From the NCBI RefSeq assembly GCF_001653335.1, contig NZ_CP015079.1, forward strand, positions 434,001-498,000: a stretch of DNA of 64,000 bases. The letters run 5' to 3'. Under the pieces are notes generated by a model. It had not been told where the DNA came from. It saw only the letters and a program-made list of their open reading frames with translations, and made no database searches. Shown one piece after another: positions 8,452-16,308 of this stretch. Source of the stretch: Nocardioides dokdonensis FR1436 (GTDB lineage: Bacteria > Actinomycetota > Actinomycetes > Propionibacteriales > Nocardioidaceae). Numbering within the stretch: the first letter of the stretch is position 1; each line of letters starts with the position of its first letter. The position numbers were made by a program, and so were the translations under genes.

Positions 8452-9732
8452 GTGACCGCTCTCCCACCCACCGGGGCCGGCGGCCCCTGCGGCTGCCCCG
8501 AGTACGCCGCCCTGTCCCGCCGCGGCTTCCTGCGCGGCCTCGGTACGACCGGCCTCGCCTGGAGCGTCGGCTCGGCCGTCGTCAGCACCGCCGGCCCGGT
8601 CGCCGCGGCGAGCAGCCCGGACGGCGCCGCCCCGGGGTCGGTCCTGGTCGTGCTGTCGCTGCGCGGGGCCGCCGACGGCCTCTCCCTGGTGGTGCCGCAC
8701 GGCGACCCCGCCTACTACGCCGCGCGGCCGAGCATCGCCGTGCCGGCCGAGCGGCTCCTGGCCCGCGACGGCTTCTTCGGCCTGCACCCGGCGCTGGCTC
8801 CGCTGCTGCCGCTGTGGCAGGCCGGTCGGCTGGCCACCGTGCACGCGGCGGGGCTCCCGGTGGTCAACCGCTCGCACTTCGCGGCCATGGAGGCGATCGA
8901 GGACGCCGACCCCGGGTCGCCCGAGCGGGTGGGCTGGTTGAACCGGCTCCTGGGTGAGCTGCCCGGCTCCTCACCGCTGCAGGGCCTGGCCGCCGGCGGT
9001 GCAGCCGTGCCCACCTCGCTCTTCGGCCCGGAACCGGTCATGGGCTTCCGCTCCCTGGAGTCGGCCGGCATCGCCGGCAACGACAAGTGGGACCCGGCGG
9101 GTGCCCGGGTCCGCTCGCTCGAGCGGATGTGGGGCGCCTCGGGCACCCCGATGGGCCGTGCGTTCCGCTCGGCCATGCAGGCCGTGGGCGACCTCGAGCC
9201 GGCCCGGCGCCAGCCGGACCGCCGCACGTCATACCCCGACGACGACCTGGGCGGCGCGCTGGCCTCGGTGGCCCGCACGCTGCGGGGCGACGTGGGGGTG
9301 TCGCTGGTCAGCGTCGACCACGGCGACTGGGACATGCACACCGACGTCGGCACCCTCGAGCGCGGCCGGATGCGCCGCGAGGCCGACAGCCTGGCCCGGT
9401 CGATCGCCGCGTTCTTCGAGGACCTCGGACCGTTGGCGGACCGGGTCACGCTGGTGACGATCTCGGAGTTCGGTCGTCGGGTGGCCGAGAACTCCGACCG
9501 CGGTCTCGACCACGGCTGGGGCACCGTGATGATGCTGGCCGGCGCCGGTGTGCGCGGCGGATACCACGGGACCTGGCCGGGCCTGCGCAGCTCCGCCGAC
9601 GCCGACCTGGGCGTGACGACGGACTACCGCTCGGTGCTGGCGGAGGTCGTCGCCGCCCGCACCGACGCCTCCCCCGCCGTCGTCTTCCCCGGCTTCCGCC
9701 GCGAACGCGTCGGGGCGATGCTCGGTCAGTGA
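8452..9732 (+). CDS. DUF1501 domain-containing protein, Tat-exported
   Basis: Encodes 426 residues. The N-terminus has a twin-arginine signal (SRRGFLRGLG, residues 22-31) followed by a hydrophobic stretch and an AxA-type site, so export folded through Tat is expected. The body shows the DUF1501 (sulfatase-like fold) pattern: LVVLSLRGAADGLSLVVPHG, VNRSHFAAMEAIE, VSVDHGDWDMHT, VTISEFGRRVAENS and DHGWGT. The Asp/His residues in these motifs sit where alkaline-phosphatase-superfamily enzymes bind metals. GTG 8452 lies 8 nt after the DUF1800 stop. Likely an operon with DUF1800. Confidence 0.85.
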   Translation: MTALPPTGAGGPCGCPEYAALSRRGFLRGLGTTGLAWSVGSAVVSTAGPVAAASSPDGAAPGSVLVVLSLRGAADGLSLVVPHGDPAYYAARPSIAVPAERLLARDGFFGLHPALAPLLPLWQAGRLATVHAAGLPVVNRSHFAAMEAIEDADPGSPERVGWLNRLLGELPGSSPLQGLAAGGAAVPTSLFGPEPVMGFRSLESAGIAGNDKWDPAGARVRSLERMWGASGTPMGRAFRSAMQAVGDLEPARRQPDRRTSYPDDDLGGALASVARTLRGDVGVSLVSVDHGDWDMHTDVGTLERGRMRREADSLARSIAAFFEDLGPLADRVTLVTISEFGRRVAENSDRGLDHGWGTVMMLAGAGVRGGYHGTWPGLRSSADADLGVTTDYRSVLAEVVAARTDASPAVVFPGFRRERVGAMLGQ

Positions 9733-9741
9733 CGACCCGGG

Positions 9742-9933
9742 TCAGCGCTGGTGGGTGCCGGGCTCCCGACGCGCGGCGTCGGCTGCGGCGACGCGCTCGA
9801 GCAGCCGGGCGCGCACCTCGTCCGGGGACAGCCCGCTGCGCCGGCGCTGGTCGCGCGCCACCACCACCCCCGTCGCGGCCACGCCGGCCAGACCGGCCAC
9901 GCCCAACGCCTTCCACACCCTGCTCGCTCTCAT
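9742..9933 (-). CDS. Small single-pass membrane protein
   Basis: Predicted 63-residue protein starting MRASRVWKALGV, with one hydrophobic helix (about residues 8-25, rich in Gly/Ala/Val) followed by a basic turn and a polar helix containing LSPDEVRARLLERVAAAD. Topology would be a short N-terminal tail with the polar domain on the cytoplasmic side. Encoded divergently, 18 bp from the papain-fold gene. No domain recognised. An upstream in-frame ATG would add ten residues; the chosen start keeps the positive N-terminus next to the helix. Confidence 0.5.
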   Translation of the reverse strand: MRASRVWKALGVAGLAGVAATGVVVARDQRRRSGLSPDEVRARLLERVAAADAARREPGTHQR

Positions 9934-9951
9934 GCCCCAGACTCTCCCACC

Positions 9952-10614
9952 ATGGAGCACCATCACCCCCGGCACCGTGGCCCGTCGCGTCGCTCGGCGC
10001 ACCGGGCCGGCACCACGATCGGCCTCGACGAGGCCGTCGACCTGACCCGGACCGGGGACCTGTGGCTCTTCCGCGGCCGTTCCGCCGCCGACCACGCGAT
10101 CCGGGTGCTGACCAACGCCCCGGTGAACCACGTCGGCATGGCGGTGGTCCTCGACGACCTGCCGCCGCTGATGTGGCACGCCGAGCTCGGCAAGGGGCTG
10201 GTGGACGTGTGGACCGGCAAGCACCAGCGCGGCGTGCAGCTGCACGACCTGCGCGCCGCCGTCGAGCAGTGGTCGGGCCGCTACGAGCAGCACGCGTGGC
10301 TGCGCCAGCTCGACGTCGAGATCACCCCGACGATGGAGGACGCCCTGCTGCGCAGCATCGCCCGCCTCGACGGCACCCCGTTCCCCAGCACCGCCGCCCT
10401 GGTCGGTCGCTGGGCCCGGGGCCGGGTTCGCCGCGCCGCACCGGCCGAGCTGACCTACTGCGCCGAGGTCGTGGCATCGTCGTACGCCGCCATGGGGCTG
10501 CTGGACGCGGACCTGCCCAGCAACTGCTACGACCCCGGCACGTTCTGGTCCGGTGACGACCTCGAGCTGCGCCGGGGAGCCCGCCTGGGCGACGAGATCG
10601 CCGTCGAGGTCTAG
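9952..10614 (+). CDS. Permuted papain-like (YiiX/C92-type) amidase-fold protein
   Basis: Encodes 220 residues. The motif order fits circularly permuted NlpC/P60-like proteins: GDLWLFRG opens the barrel, NHVGMAVVLDD carries the candidate catalytic His, and TYCAEVVASSYAAMGLL carries the candidate catalytic Cys near the C-terminus, followed by a PGTFW motif typical of these families. Such enzymes cleave or form amide or thioester bonds; the actinobacterial substrate is unknown. No signal peptide is seen, so action is probably cytoplasmic. The family call is from motif order, not an alignment. Confidence 0.6.
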   Translation: MEHHHPRHRGPSRRSAHRAGTTIGLDEAVDLTRTGDLWLFRGRSAADHAIRVLTNAPVNHVGMAVVLDDLPPLMWHAELGKGLVDVWTGKHQRGVQLHDLRAAVEQWSGRYEQHAWLRQLDVEITPTMEDALLRSIARLDGTPFPSTAALVGRWARGRVRRAAPAELTYCAEVVASSYAAMGLLDADLPSNCYDPGTFWSGDDLELRRGARLGDEIAVEV

Positions 10615-10776
10615 ACCCGCGCCGGCTTGGGCGCCGGCACCAACCCCGGGTGGGCGCACCGCCACGCCCCGGGAACCGGACCGCCAGGGGGTGCCCCACG
10701 AGGCGGCGCCAGGGGCCATGATGGAGACGACCCGCCCCCGCGCCGCGAGGCGCCCCCCGACCGAGAGGTACGTCGG

Positions 10777-11928
10777 ATGCAGCTTGCCCTGTCCGCCGAG
10801 GACCAGAAGTTCCGCGAGGAGATGCGCACCTTCTTCACCACCGAGGTGTCCGAGGACATCCGCCGCACGGTGATCGAAGGACGCGAGCTCACCAAGGAGC
10901 AGATCGTCGAGAGCCAGCAGACGCTCAACGGGGCCGGGCTGGCCGTGCCGCACTGGCCCACCGAGTGGGGCGGCCGGGACTGGAGCGACCTGCAGCGCCA
11001 CATCTGGAACGAGGAGATGCAGCGCGCCGGGGTGCCGACCCCGCTGGCGTTCAACGCCAGCATGATCGGACCGGTGCTCGCGCAGTTCGCCAGCCAGGAG
11101 ATGAAGGAGCGCTTCCTGCCGAGGACCGCGAACCTCGACATCTGGTGGAGCCAGGGCTTCTCCGAGCCCGACGCCGGCTCCGACCTGGCGAGCCTGCGCA
11201 CCACCGCGGTGCGCGACGGCGACGACTGGGTGGTCAACGGGCAGAAGACCTGGACCACGCTGGGCCAGTACGGCGACTGGATCTTCACGCTCGTGCGCAC
11301 CGACCCGGACGTGAAGAAGCAGGCCGGCATCTCGATGCTGCTGATCGACATGACCACCCCCGGTCTCACCGTGCGCCCCATCGAGCTCATCGACGGCGGC
11401 CACGAGGTCAACGAGGTCTGGTTCGACGACGTCCGCGTGCCCGGCGAGAACCTGGTCGGCGAGCTGAACAGCGGCTGGACGATCGCGAAGTTCCTGCTCG
11501 GCAACGAGCGCGTCGGCGTCGCCCCCGTGGGCACCACGAAGCGGGTCCTGGCGCGAGCGAAGTCGCTGGCCGGCGACCGGGCCGCCGAGCCGCTCACCGC
11601 CGCCCGCATCGCCGACCTCGAGAACGACCTCCTCGCCCTCGAGCTGACCGCCCTGCGGGTGGTCGCCAACTCCACCGACGGCGAGCCGCACCCCGCCTCG
11701 TCGGTCCTCAAGCTGCGGGGCACCGAGCTGCAGCAGGCCGTCAGCGAGCTGATGGTCGACCTCGCCGGCCCGGCCAGCATCGCCTCGGGCGCGGACGGCT
11801 CCAGCGCGCTCGAGGAGTGGACGCACCACACGACCCCGACCTACCTGAACCTGCGCAAGGCCTCGATCTACGGCGGGTCGAACGAGATCCAGCGCCAGAT
11901 CATCGCCCGCACGATCCTGGGACTCTGA
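10777..11928 (+). CDS. Acyl-CoA dehydrogenase, FadE large-subunit type
   Basis: FAD-dependent acyl-CoA dehydrogenase of 383 residues, expected to oxidise an acyl-CoA to the 2-enoyl-CoA. The N-terminal helical domain, the middle beta domain (SQGFSEPDAGSDLASL, WVVNGQKTWTT) and the C-terminal helical domain are all present. The usual catalytic-Glu loop (YEGT) reads IYGGSNEIQR, so the Glu is replaced by Gly. This is typical of the subunit of alpha2-beta2 FadE pairs such as those acting on steroid side chains. It is followed after 10 bp by a second, shorter dehydrogenase, and the two probably form the heteromer. A purine-rich ribosome site (GAGAGG) precedes ATG 10777. Confidence 0.85.
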   Translation: MQLALSAEDQKFREEMRTFFTTEVSEDIRRTVIEGRELTKEQIVESQQTLNGAGLAVPHWPTEWGGRDWSDLQRHIWNEEMQRAGVPTPLAFNASMIGPVLAQFASQEMKERFLPRTANLDIWWSQGFSEPDAGSDLASLRTTAVRDGDDWVVNGQKTWTTLGQYGDWIFTLVRTDPDVKKQAGISMLLIDMTTPGLTVRPIELIDGGHEVNEVWFDDVRVPGENLVGELNSGWTIAKFLLGNERVGVAPVGTTKRVLARAKSLAGDRAAEPLTAARIADLENDLLALELTALRVVANSTDGEPHPASSVLKLRGTELQQAVSELMVDLAGPASIASGADGSSALEEWTHHTTPTYLNLRKASIYGGSNEIQRQIIARTILGL

Positions 11929-11938
11929 GGAGCACGAC

Positions 11939-13084
11939 ATGGACTTCACCTACGACGACGAGCAGGACGCGCTCCGCGATGCCGTGCGCGGGCTGCTGAC
12001 CAAGGCCTACGGCGACTTCGAGCAGCGTCGCCAGACGAGCAAGCAGGACCCCGGCTTCTCCGAGAAGACCTGGACCCAGATGGCGGAGATGGGCCTGCTC
12101 GGTCTGCCCTTCGCCGAGGACGACGGCGGCGTCGGCGCCGGCCCGGTCGAGATCGCGATCGTGTGCCACGAGCTGGGCCGGGTGGTCGCCCCCGAGCCGT
12201 ACCTGCACGCGGTGGTGCTCGCGGGCGGGCTCGTGGCCGCCTGCGGCAGCGCCGAGCAGCGCGGGGAGCTCCTCGGCTCGCTGGCCGCCGGTGAGCGTCT
12301 CCTGGCCTTCGCCCACGACGAGCCCGGCTCCCGCTGGGCGCCCGAGGCGACGGCGGTGAGCGCCACCGAGGACGGCGGCTCGTGGGCCCTGACCGGCACC
12401 AAGGAGCCGGTGGTCCAGGGCGCCCGCGCCGAGACCCTCGTGGTCAGCGCGCGGCTGCCCGACGGCGGCACCGGCCTCTTCGTCGTCGACGGCGAGGCGT
12501 GCGAGCGCACCGGCTACCCGACGTACGACGGCGGGCGGGCGGCCAAGGTGGTCCTCGACGCCACCGCGGCCACCCCGCTCGGGGAGCCCGGCCGTGACCT
12601 GACCGCCAGCATCGCCACGATCCTGGACCTCGGCCGGATCATGGCCGGCAACCAGGCGCTCGGGGCGATGGAGGTGGCGCTGGCGCAGACCACGGCCTAC
12701 CTCAAGAGCCGCAAGCAGTTCGGGGTGCCGCTGAGTACCTTCCAGGCCCTGACCTTCCGCGCGGCCGACATGTACGTCTCCCTCGAGCTGGCCACCAGCG
12801 TGGTGCAGTGGGCCACGATGGTCATCGAGACCGGCGACCCGGTGGCGCTCCACGACGCCGCGGCCCGGGCCGGGCTGCAGGTCAGCCGCGCCGGGCGGCA
12901 CGTGGGCCAGGAGGCCATCCAGCTGCACGGCGGCATCGGCATGACCGCCGAGTACGCCGTGGGGACCTACACCTCGGTGCTCACGATGCTCGAGCACCTG
13001 CTCGGCGACGGGACCCACCACCTGGCCGCCCTCGCCGGCCGGGTGGGCGAGCACGAGGATCTCGACCCGCTCGCGATGACCTGA
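11939..13084 (+). CDS. Acyl-CoA dehydrogenase, FadE partner subunit
   Basis: Encodes 381 residues of the acyl-CoA dehydrogenase fold but more divergent than its neighbour. The N-terminal MDFTYDDEQDALRDAVRGLL helix, MGLLGLPFAEDDGGVGAGPVE, the FAD-side segment LKSRKQFGVPLSTFQAL and QLHGGIGMTAEYAVG are recognisable, while the beta-domain substrate loop is degenerate. This pattern matches the second subunit of heteromeric FadE pairs. The gap to the upstream gene is 10 bp with no terminator, and a 13-bp hairpin follows, so the two genes form a closed two-gene operon. Confidence 0.82.
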   Translation: MDFTYDDEQDALRDAVRGLLTKAYGDFEQRRQTSKQDPGFSEKTWTQMAEMGLLGLPFAEDDGGVGAGPVEIAIVCHELGRVVAPEPYLHAVVLAGGLVAACGSAEQRGELLGSLAAGERLLAFAHDEPGSRWAPEATAVSATEDGGSWALTGTKEPVVQGARAETLVVSARLPDGGTGLFVVDGEACERTGYPTYDGGRAAKVVLDATAATPLGEPGRDLTASIATILDLGRIMAGNQALGAMEVALAQTTAYLKSRKQFGVPLSTFQALTFRAADMYVSLELATSVVQWATMVIETGDPVALHDAAARAGLQVSRAGRHVGQEAIQLHGGIGMTAEYAVGTYTSVLTMLEHLLGDGTHHLAALAGRVGEHEDLDPLAMT

Positions 13085-13103
13085 GCGGCTGCACGTCGCA
13101 GCC

Positions 13104-13140
13104 CCTGCCGGGCGGTGCCCTGCACGTACCGCCCGGCAGG
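13104..13140 (+). terminator. Terminator after the two-subunit acyl-CoA dehydrogenase
   Basis: A perfect 13-bp stem (CCTGCCGGGCGGT with ACCGCCCGGCAGG) closes an 11-nt loop 20 bp after the stop codon. It lacks a T-tract, as is usual for this genome. The next gene has its own -10 box only 10 bp later. Confidence 0.7.
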
Positions 13141-13149
13141 AGACGTCCC

Positions 13150-13155
13150 TAGGAT
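13150..13155 (+). promoter_or_regulatory. -10 box for a leaderless mRNA (PAP2 gene)
   Basis: TAGGAT lies 6 nt before ATG 13162 and just after the upstream terminator hairpin. There is no Shine-Dalgarno sequence in between. Confidence 0.5.
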
Positions 13156-13161
13156 TCATCC

Positions 13162-14178
13162 ATGACCGGGTCCCCCGCGCACACCGCGCCCCCGCCGGTC
13201 GCCGTCAGTGCACCGCAGCGGACGCGTCGGCTGCCGCGCATCCTGGCGATGAGCGGGTACGCGCTGGCCCTGGTGGTCTGGTCGAGCAGCCTCGGCATCC
13301 CCAACGACACCGTGCAGGTCTTCGTCTGGCTGTGGTGGGGCACCATCGCCTGGAACATCGAGGCGCCGCCGCGCTCGCACCTGTCGTTCCTGCGCGACTG
13401 GTGGCCACCCGTGCTGGGCCTGGTCGTCTACTTCTACAGCCGCGGCCTCACCGACGAGCTCGGCCTGCCGGTGCACTGGACGATGCCGATCCGGGTCGAC
13501 GAGTGGCTGGGCGGGGGCGTGACACCGACCGAGCGGCTGCAGGCCGCCTGGTGCGGCGACCCGTGCCTGCGCTCGGCCGCGCCGCGCTGGTACGACGTCG
13601 CGCTCACCACCGTCTACGCCAGCCACTTCCTGGTCGGCCTGACCCTGGCGGCGGTGCTGTGGGTGCGGGACCGGGCGGAGTGGGTGCGCTGGATGCGGCG
13701 CTACCTGATGATCAGCTTCGGCGCGCTCGTCGTCTACATCCTCTACCCGATGGCACCGCCCTGGATGGCCGCCCGCGAGGGGCTGATGGGCGAGGTCACC
13801 CGGATCACCGGCCGCGGCTGGGACGATCTCGGCATCGGCAGGTTCGACCTGGTGCTGCAGGGGGTCGGCAACCCGGTCGCGGCGATGCCGTCGCTGCACG
13901 CGGGCATCGCGTTCCTGGTGGCCATGTACGCCGTCTGGCGGCTGCGCTCGCCGTGGCGCTGGACCCTGGTGCTCTACCCGGCGCTGATGAGCCTGGCACT
14001 GGTCTACTACGCCGAGCACTACGTCGTCGACATCGTGGCCGGCGCCGCCCTGGCCCTGGCCGTCATGGTCGCGGCCGGGCGGTGGGAGCGCGCCCGCGGG
14101 GCCGGGCGCCCGGAGGGTCCACAGCCTGTGGACGAGGAACGTGTGGACCTCCCCGCGGTGGGTACGGTCCGGGAGTGA
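13162..14178 (+). CDS. PAP2-superfamily membrane phosphatase or inositol-phosphoceramide-synthase-like protein
   Basis: Encodes 338 residues with about six hydrophobic segments. The PAP2 catalytic pattern is visible as AMPSLHAGIAFLVA (motif with the first catalytic His) and YYAEHYVVDIVAGAALA (motif with the nucleophilic/second His and Asp), with the YPMAPPWMA segment typical of the inositolphosphotransferase (Aur1-like) branch. Such proteins act on lipid phosphates or move phosphoinositol head groups at the membrane. The exact substrate cannot be told. The stop overlaps the GTG of the next gene (GTGA), but that gene also has its own -10 box. Confidence 0.82.
   Translation: MTGSPAHTAPPPVAVSAPQRTRRLPRILAMSGYALALVVWSSSLGIPNDTVQVFVWLWWGTIAWNIEAPPRSHLSFLRDWWPPVLGLVVYFYSRGLTDELGLPVHWTMPIRVDEWLGGGVTPTERLQAAWCGDPCLRSAAPRWYDVALTTVYASHFLVGLTLAAVLWVRDRAEWVRWMRRYLMISFGALVVYILYPMAPPWMAAREGLMGEVTRITGRGWDDLGIGRFDLVLQGVGNPVAAMPSLHAGIAFLVAMYAVWRLRSPWRWTLVLYPALMSLALVYYAEHYVVDIVAGAALALAVMVAAGRWERARGAGRPEGPQPVDEERVDLPAVGTVRE
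14163..14168 (+). promoter_or_regulatory. -10 box for a leaderless lipoprotein mRNA
   Basis: TACGGT inside the 3' end of the PAP2 gene lies 6 nt before the GTG at 14175. This fits a leaderless start in addition to readthrough from upstream. Confidence 0.4.
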
Positions 14179-14876
14179 CCACCCGATCGCGCACCGCGCC
14201 CGCCGCCCTGGCCCTGCTCGCCGTCCTCTCGACCACGGGCCTGGCCGCCTGCGGCGGCGACGAGGACTCCGCGCCCGGCTCCTCGTCCAGCGGGTCGCCG
14301 GAGGTGAGCGAGCCGAGCGCCACCGGGACGCCCGCCTCCCCGGACGTCGACGTCGACCTCGACGAGACCCAGGAGGTCAGCACCGACCAGGTGACGCTGC
14401 GGATCCCCGAGGGCTGGAAGAGCCTGGACGCCGGCGAGGCGCTGGCGGACGCCGGCGGTGAGCAGAACACCCTGCTGACCACCATCGCGGAGCGCCTCGG
14501 CGTCCCCCGCGAGCAGCTCGTGGCCACGCTGGAGAACGTCGACCTCCTCGCCGTGGCCAACGGTGGCGCCCGGGGCGGGGTGCTCACCAACCTCAACGTC
14601 CTGCACCAGCAGGGAGAGCTGCCGAACGAGGCCCAGTTCGCGCTCCAGCTGGCCCAGTTCGCCGACGAGACCGGTGACGTCTCCACCGTCAGCACCGCCT
14701 TCGGAGACGTGCTGCGCGCCGACTACACGCTGGCGATCGGCGAGCAGGACGGCAGGTTCGAGGTGCTCCTCGCCCAGGCGGGCAGCGACCTGGTCACCAT
14801 CACCATCACCTCCGCCGACGCGGACGACGCCGCCGAGATCGCCGACCTCGTCGTGGCCACCCTCGACGGGGCCTGA
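14175..14876 (+). CDS. Putative lipoprotein
   Basis: Encodes 233 residues from GTG 14175, overlapping the upstream stop. The N-terminus has Arg, a hydrophobic core and lipobox TTGLAAC (Cys at about 26), followed by a Ser/Gly/Pro-rich acidic linker and a globular domain beginning TDQVTLRIPEGWKSLDAG. The IPEGW segment and overall fold pattern resemble LpqN/Mog1-like surface lipoproteins of actinobacteria, but this is weak evidence. Probably anchored on the outer face of the membrane. Function unknown. Confidence 0.7.
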   Translation: MTTRSRTAPAALALLAVLSTTGLAACGGDEDSAPGSSSSGSPEVSEPSATGTPASPDVDVDLDETQEVSTDQVTLRIPEGWKSLDAGEALADAGGEQNTLLTTIAERLGVPREQLVATLENVDLLAVANGGARGGVLTNLNVLHQQGELPNEAQFALQLAQFADETGDVSTVSTAFGDVLRADYTLAIGEQDGRFEVLLAQAGSDLVTITITSADADDAAEIADLVVATLDGA

Positions 14877-14883
14877 GCACCCG

Positions 14884-15489
14884 TCACTGCTCGACGACCG
14901 GCGCCCCCACCATCCGCAGCGCCAGGTCGCGGTAGTGCGCGGCGACCTCGTCGGGGCTCCACCCGGCGTCGTCGCGGTACCACCGGGCGACGTCGATGCC
15001 CAGGGACAGCAGCGCCGTGGCGGTCATGGCCGGGTCGGTGGTGGACAGCACGCCGCCGGCGACCCCGCGCTCGATGACGTCGCGCACGACCGCGTCGATG
15101 CGGCGGCGCAGGTCCATGATCTCGGCCAGGTGCTCGGGGCCCAGCGCCGCCATCTCGTAGTTGATGACCCGGGCGGTGGTGTGGGTCAGGGCGTGGTGGC
15201 GCACGAACTCCTCGATGAGCCGCGTCAGCTGCGCCACCGGGTCGTCGTGGTCGCCCGCAGCGGCCTCGACCAGCGCGAGCGTGCGCAGGTGGCCGTCGCG
15301 GGAGATCAGGTGCAGCAGCTCCTCCTTGGAGCGGTGGTGCACGTAGAGCGCCGCCGGGCTCATCCCGGCCGCGGCGGCGATGTCGCGGGTGGTGGTGCCG
15401 TGGAAGCCCCGCACGGCGAAGGCGGCGACCGCGGCCTCGAGCAGGCGCTCGCGCGCGGCCGCCGGGGAGGGTTGACGCGCGGCGTTCAT
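14884..15489 (-). CDS. TetR-family transcriptional regulator (KstR2-like)
   Basis: Encodes 201 residues. The N-terminal HTH reads TTTRDIAAAAGMSPAALYVH (about residues 32-51), followed by HRSKEELL, a standard TetR DNA-binding domain. The C-terminal part, with HHALTHTTARVINYEMAALGPEHL and the IDVARWYRDDAGWSPDEVAAHY end, resembles the ligand domain of KstR2-type repressors that respond to acyl-CoA thioesters. It is divergent from the SDR-kinase-dehydrogenase operon over 66 bp that hold a palindrome close to the KstR2 operator. It most likely represses that operon and itself. The ligand is unknown. Confidence 0.85.
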   Translation of the reverse strand: MNAARQPSPAAARERLLEAAVAAFAVRGFHGTTTRDIAAAAGMSPAALYVHHRSKEELLHLISRDGHLRTLALVEAAAGDHDDPVAQLTRLIEEFVRHHALTHTTARVINYEMAALGPEHLAEIMDLRRRIDAVVRDVIERGVAGGVLSTTDPAMTATALLSLGIDVARWYRDDAGWSPDEVAAHYRDLALRMVGAPVVEQ

Positions 15490-15501
15490 GCGATCAGAGT
15501 A

Positions 15502-15515
15502 AGCAAGCGCTTAGT
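15502..15515. promoter_or_regulatory. Putative TetR operator resembling the KstR2 site
   Basis: AGCAAGCGCTTAGT lies midway between the TetR start (15489) and the SDR start (15556), with perfect inner palindrome AAGCGCTT. It matches the published KstR2 consensus AnCAAGnnCTTGnT at all defined positions but one. Position and symmetry support an operator controlling both directions. Confidence 0.6.
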
Positions 15516-15555
15516 CATCGCGCAACGAACCGTCCGCACCACGTGAGGGAGCACC

Positions 15556-16308
15556 ATGCAGGGACTCAAGGGCCGTACCGCCGTCGTCACCGGCGCCAGC
15601 CGCGGGATCGGCCTGGGCATCGCCCAGCGCCTCGTCGACGAGGGCGCCCGGGTGGTGCTGACCGCCCGCAAGCCGGAGGCCCTCGAGGAGGCCGTCGCCG
15701 CGCTCGGCGGGCCCGCCGTGGCCCTCGCGGTGGCCGGCAAGGCCGACGACCCGGCCCACTGCGAGGAGGCCGTCTCCCGCGCCGTCGAGACCTTCGGCAG
15801 CCTCGACCTGCTGGTCAACAACGCCGGCATCAACCCGGCGTACGGACCGCTGGTCGACCTCGACCTGTCCGCCGCCCGCAAGATCGTCGAGGTCAACGCG
15901 ATCGCCGCCCTGGCCTGGGTCCAGGCCGCCCACCGCGCCTGGATGGGCGAGCACGGCGGCTCGGTCGTGAACGTCTCCTCGGTCAGCGGCGTCAAGCCCG
16001 CCCCGGGCATCTCCATGTACGGCGCCAGCAAGGCCATGATGATCTCGCTGACCGAGTCCCTGGCCGTCGAGCTCGGCCCGGGCATCCGCGTCAACGCCGT
16101 GGCCCCGGCCGTGGTCAAGACCCAGTTCGCCTCCGCGCTCTACGAGGGCCGCGAGGACGAGGTCTCCGCCGCCTACCCGCTCAAGCGTCTCGGCGTGCCC
16201 GAGGACGTCGCCAGCGCCGTGGCTTTCCTGCTGTCCGAGGAGGCCGCCTGGGTCACCGGGCAGACGATGGTCATCGACGGCGGCGTCACCCTCACCGGCG
16301 GCGTGTGA
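15556..16308 (+). CDS. SDR-family oxidoreductase (FabG-like)
   Basis: Classical short-chain dehydrogenase/reductase of 250 residues. The cofactor motif TGASRGIG is at residues 12-19, NNAG near 91, the catalytic Ser in NVSSVSG near 140, and YGASK (Tyr-Lys) near 155-159. The C-terminus ends IDGGVTLTGGV. The Arg after the glycine motif suggests NADP(H) preference (inference). First gene of the operon and directly downstream of the putative operator. It probably interconverts a hydroxy- and oxo-acyl-CoA. The ATG is preceded by GAGGGAGC. Confidence 0.88.
   Translation: MQGLKGRTAVVTGASRGIGLGIAQRLVDEGARVVLTARKPEALEEAVAALGGPAVALAVAGKADDPAHCEEAVSRAVETFGSLDLLVNNAGINPAYGPLVDLDLSAARKIVEVNAIAALAWVQAAHRAWMGEHGGSVVNVSSVSGVKPAPGISMYGASKAMMISLTESLAVELGPGIRVNAVAPAVVKTQFASALYEGREDEVSAAYPLKRLGVPEDVASAVAFLLSEEAAWVTGQTMVIDGGVTLTGGV

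Noticed and set aside
9742..11949. 735-codon minus frame antisense to the acyl-CoA dehydrogenase
   Set aside because: Only its last 63 codons (9742-9933) look like a real protein; the rest is antisense shadow.
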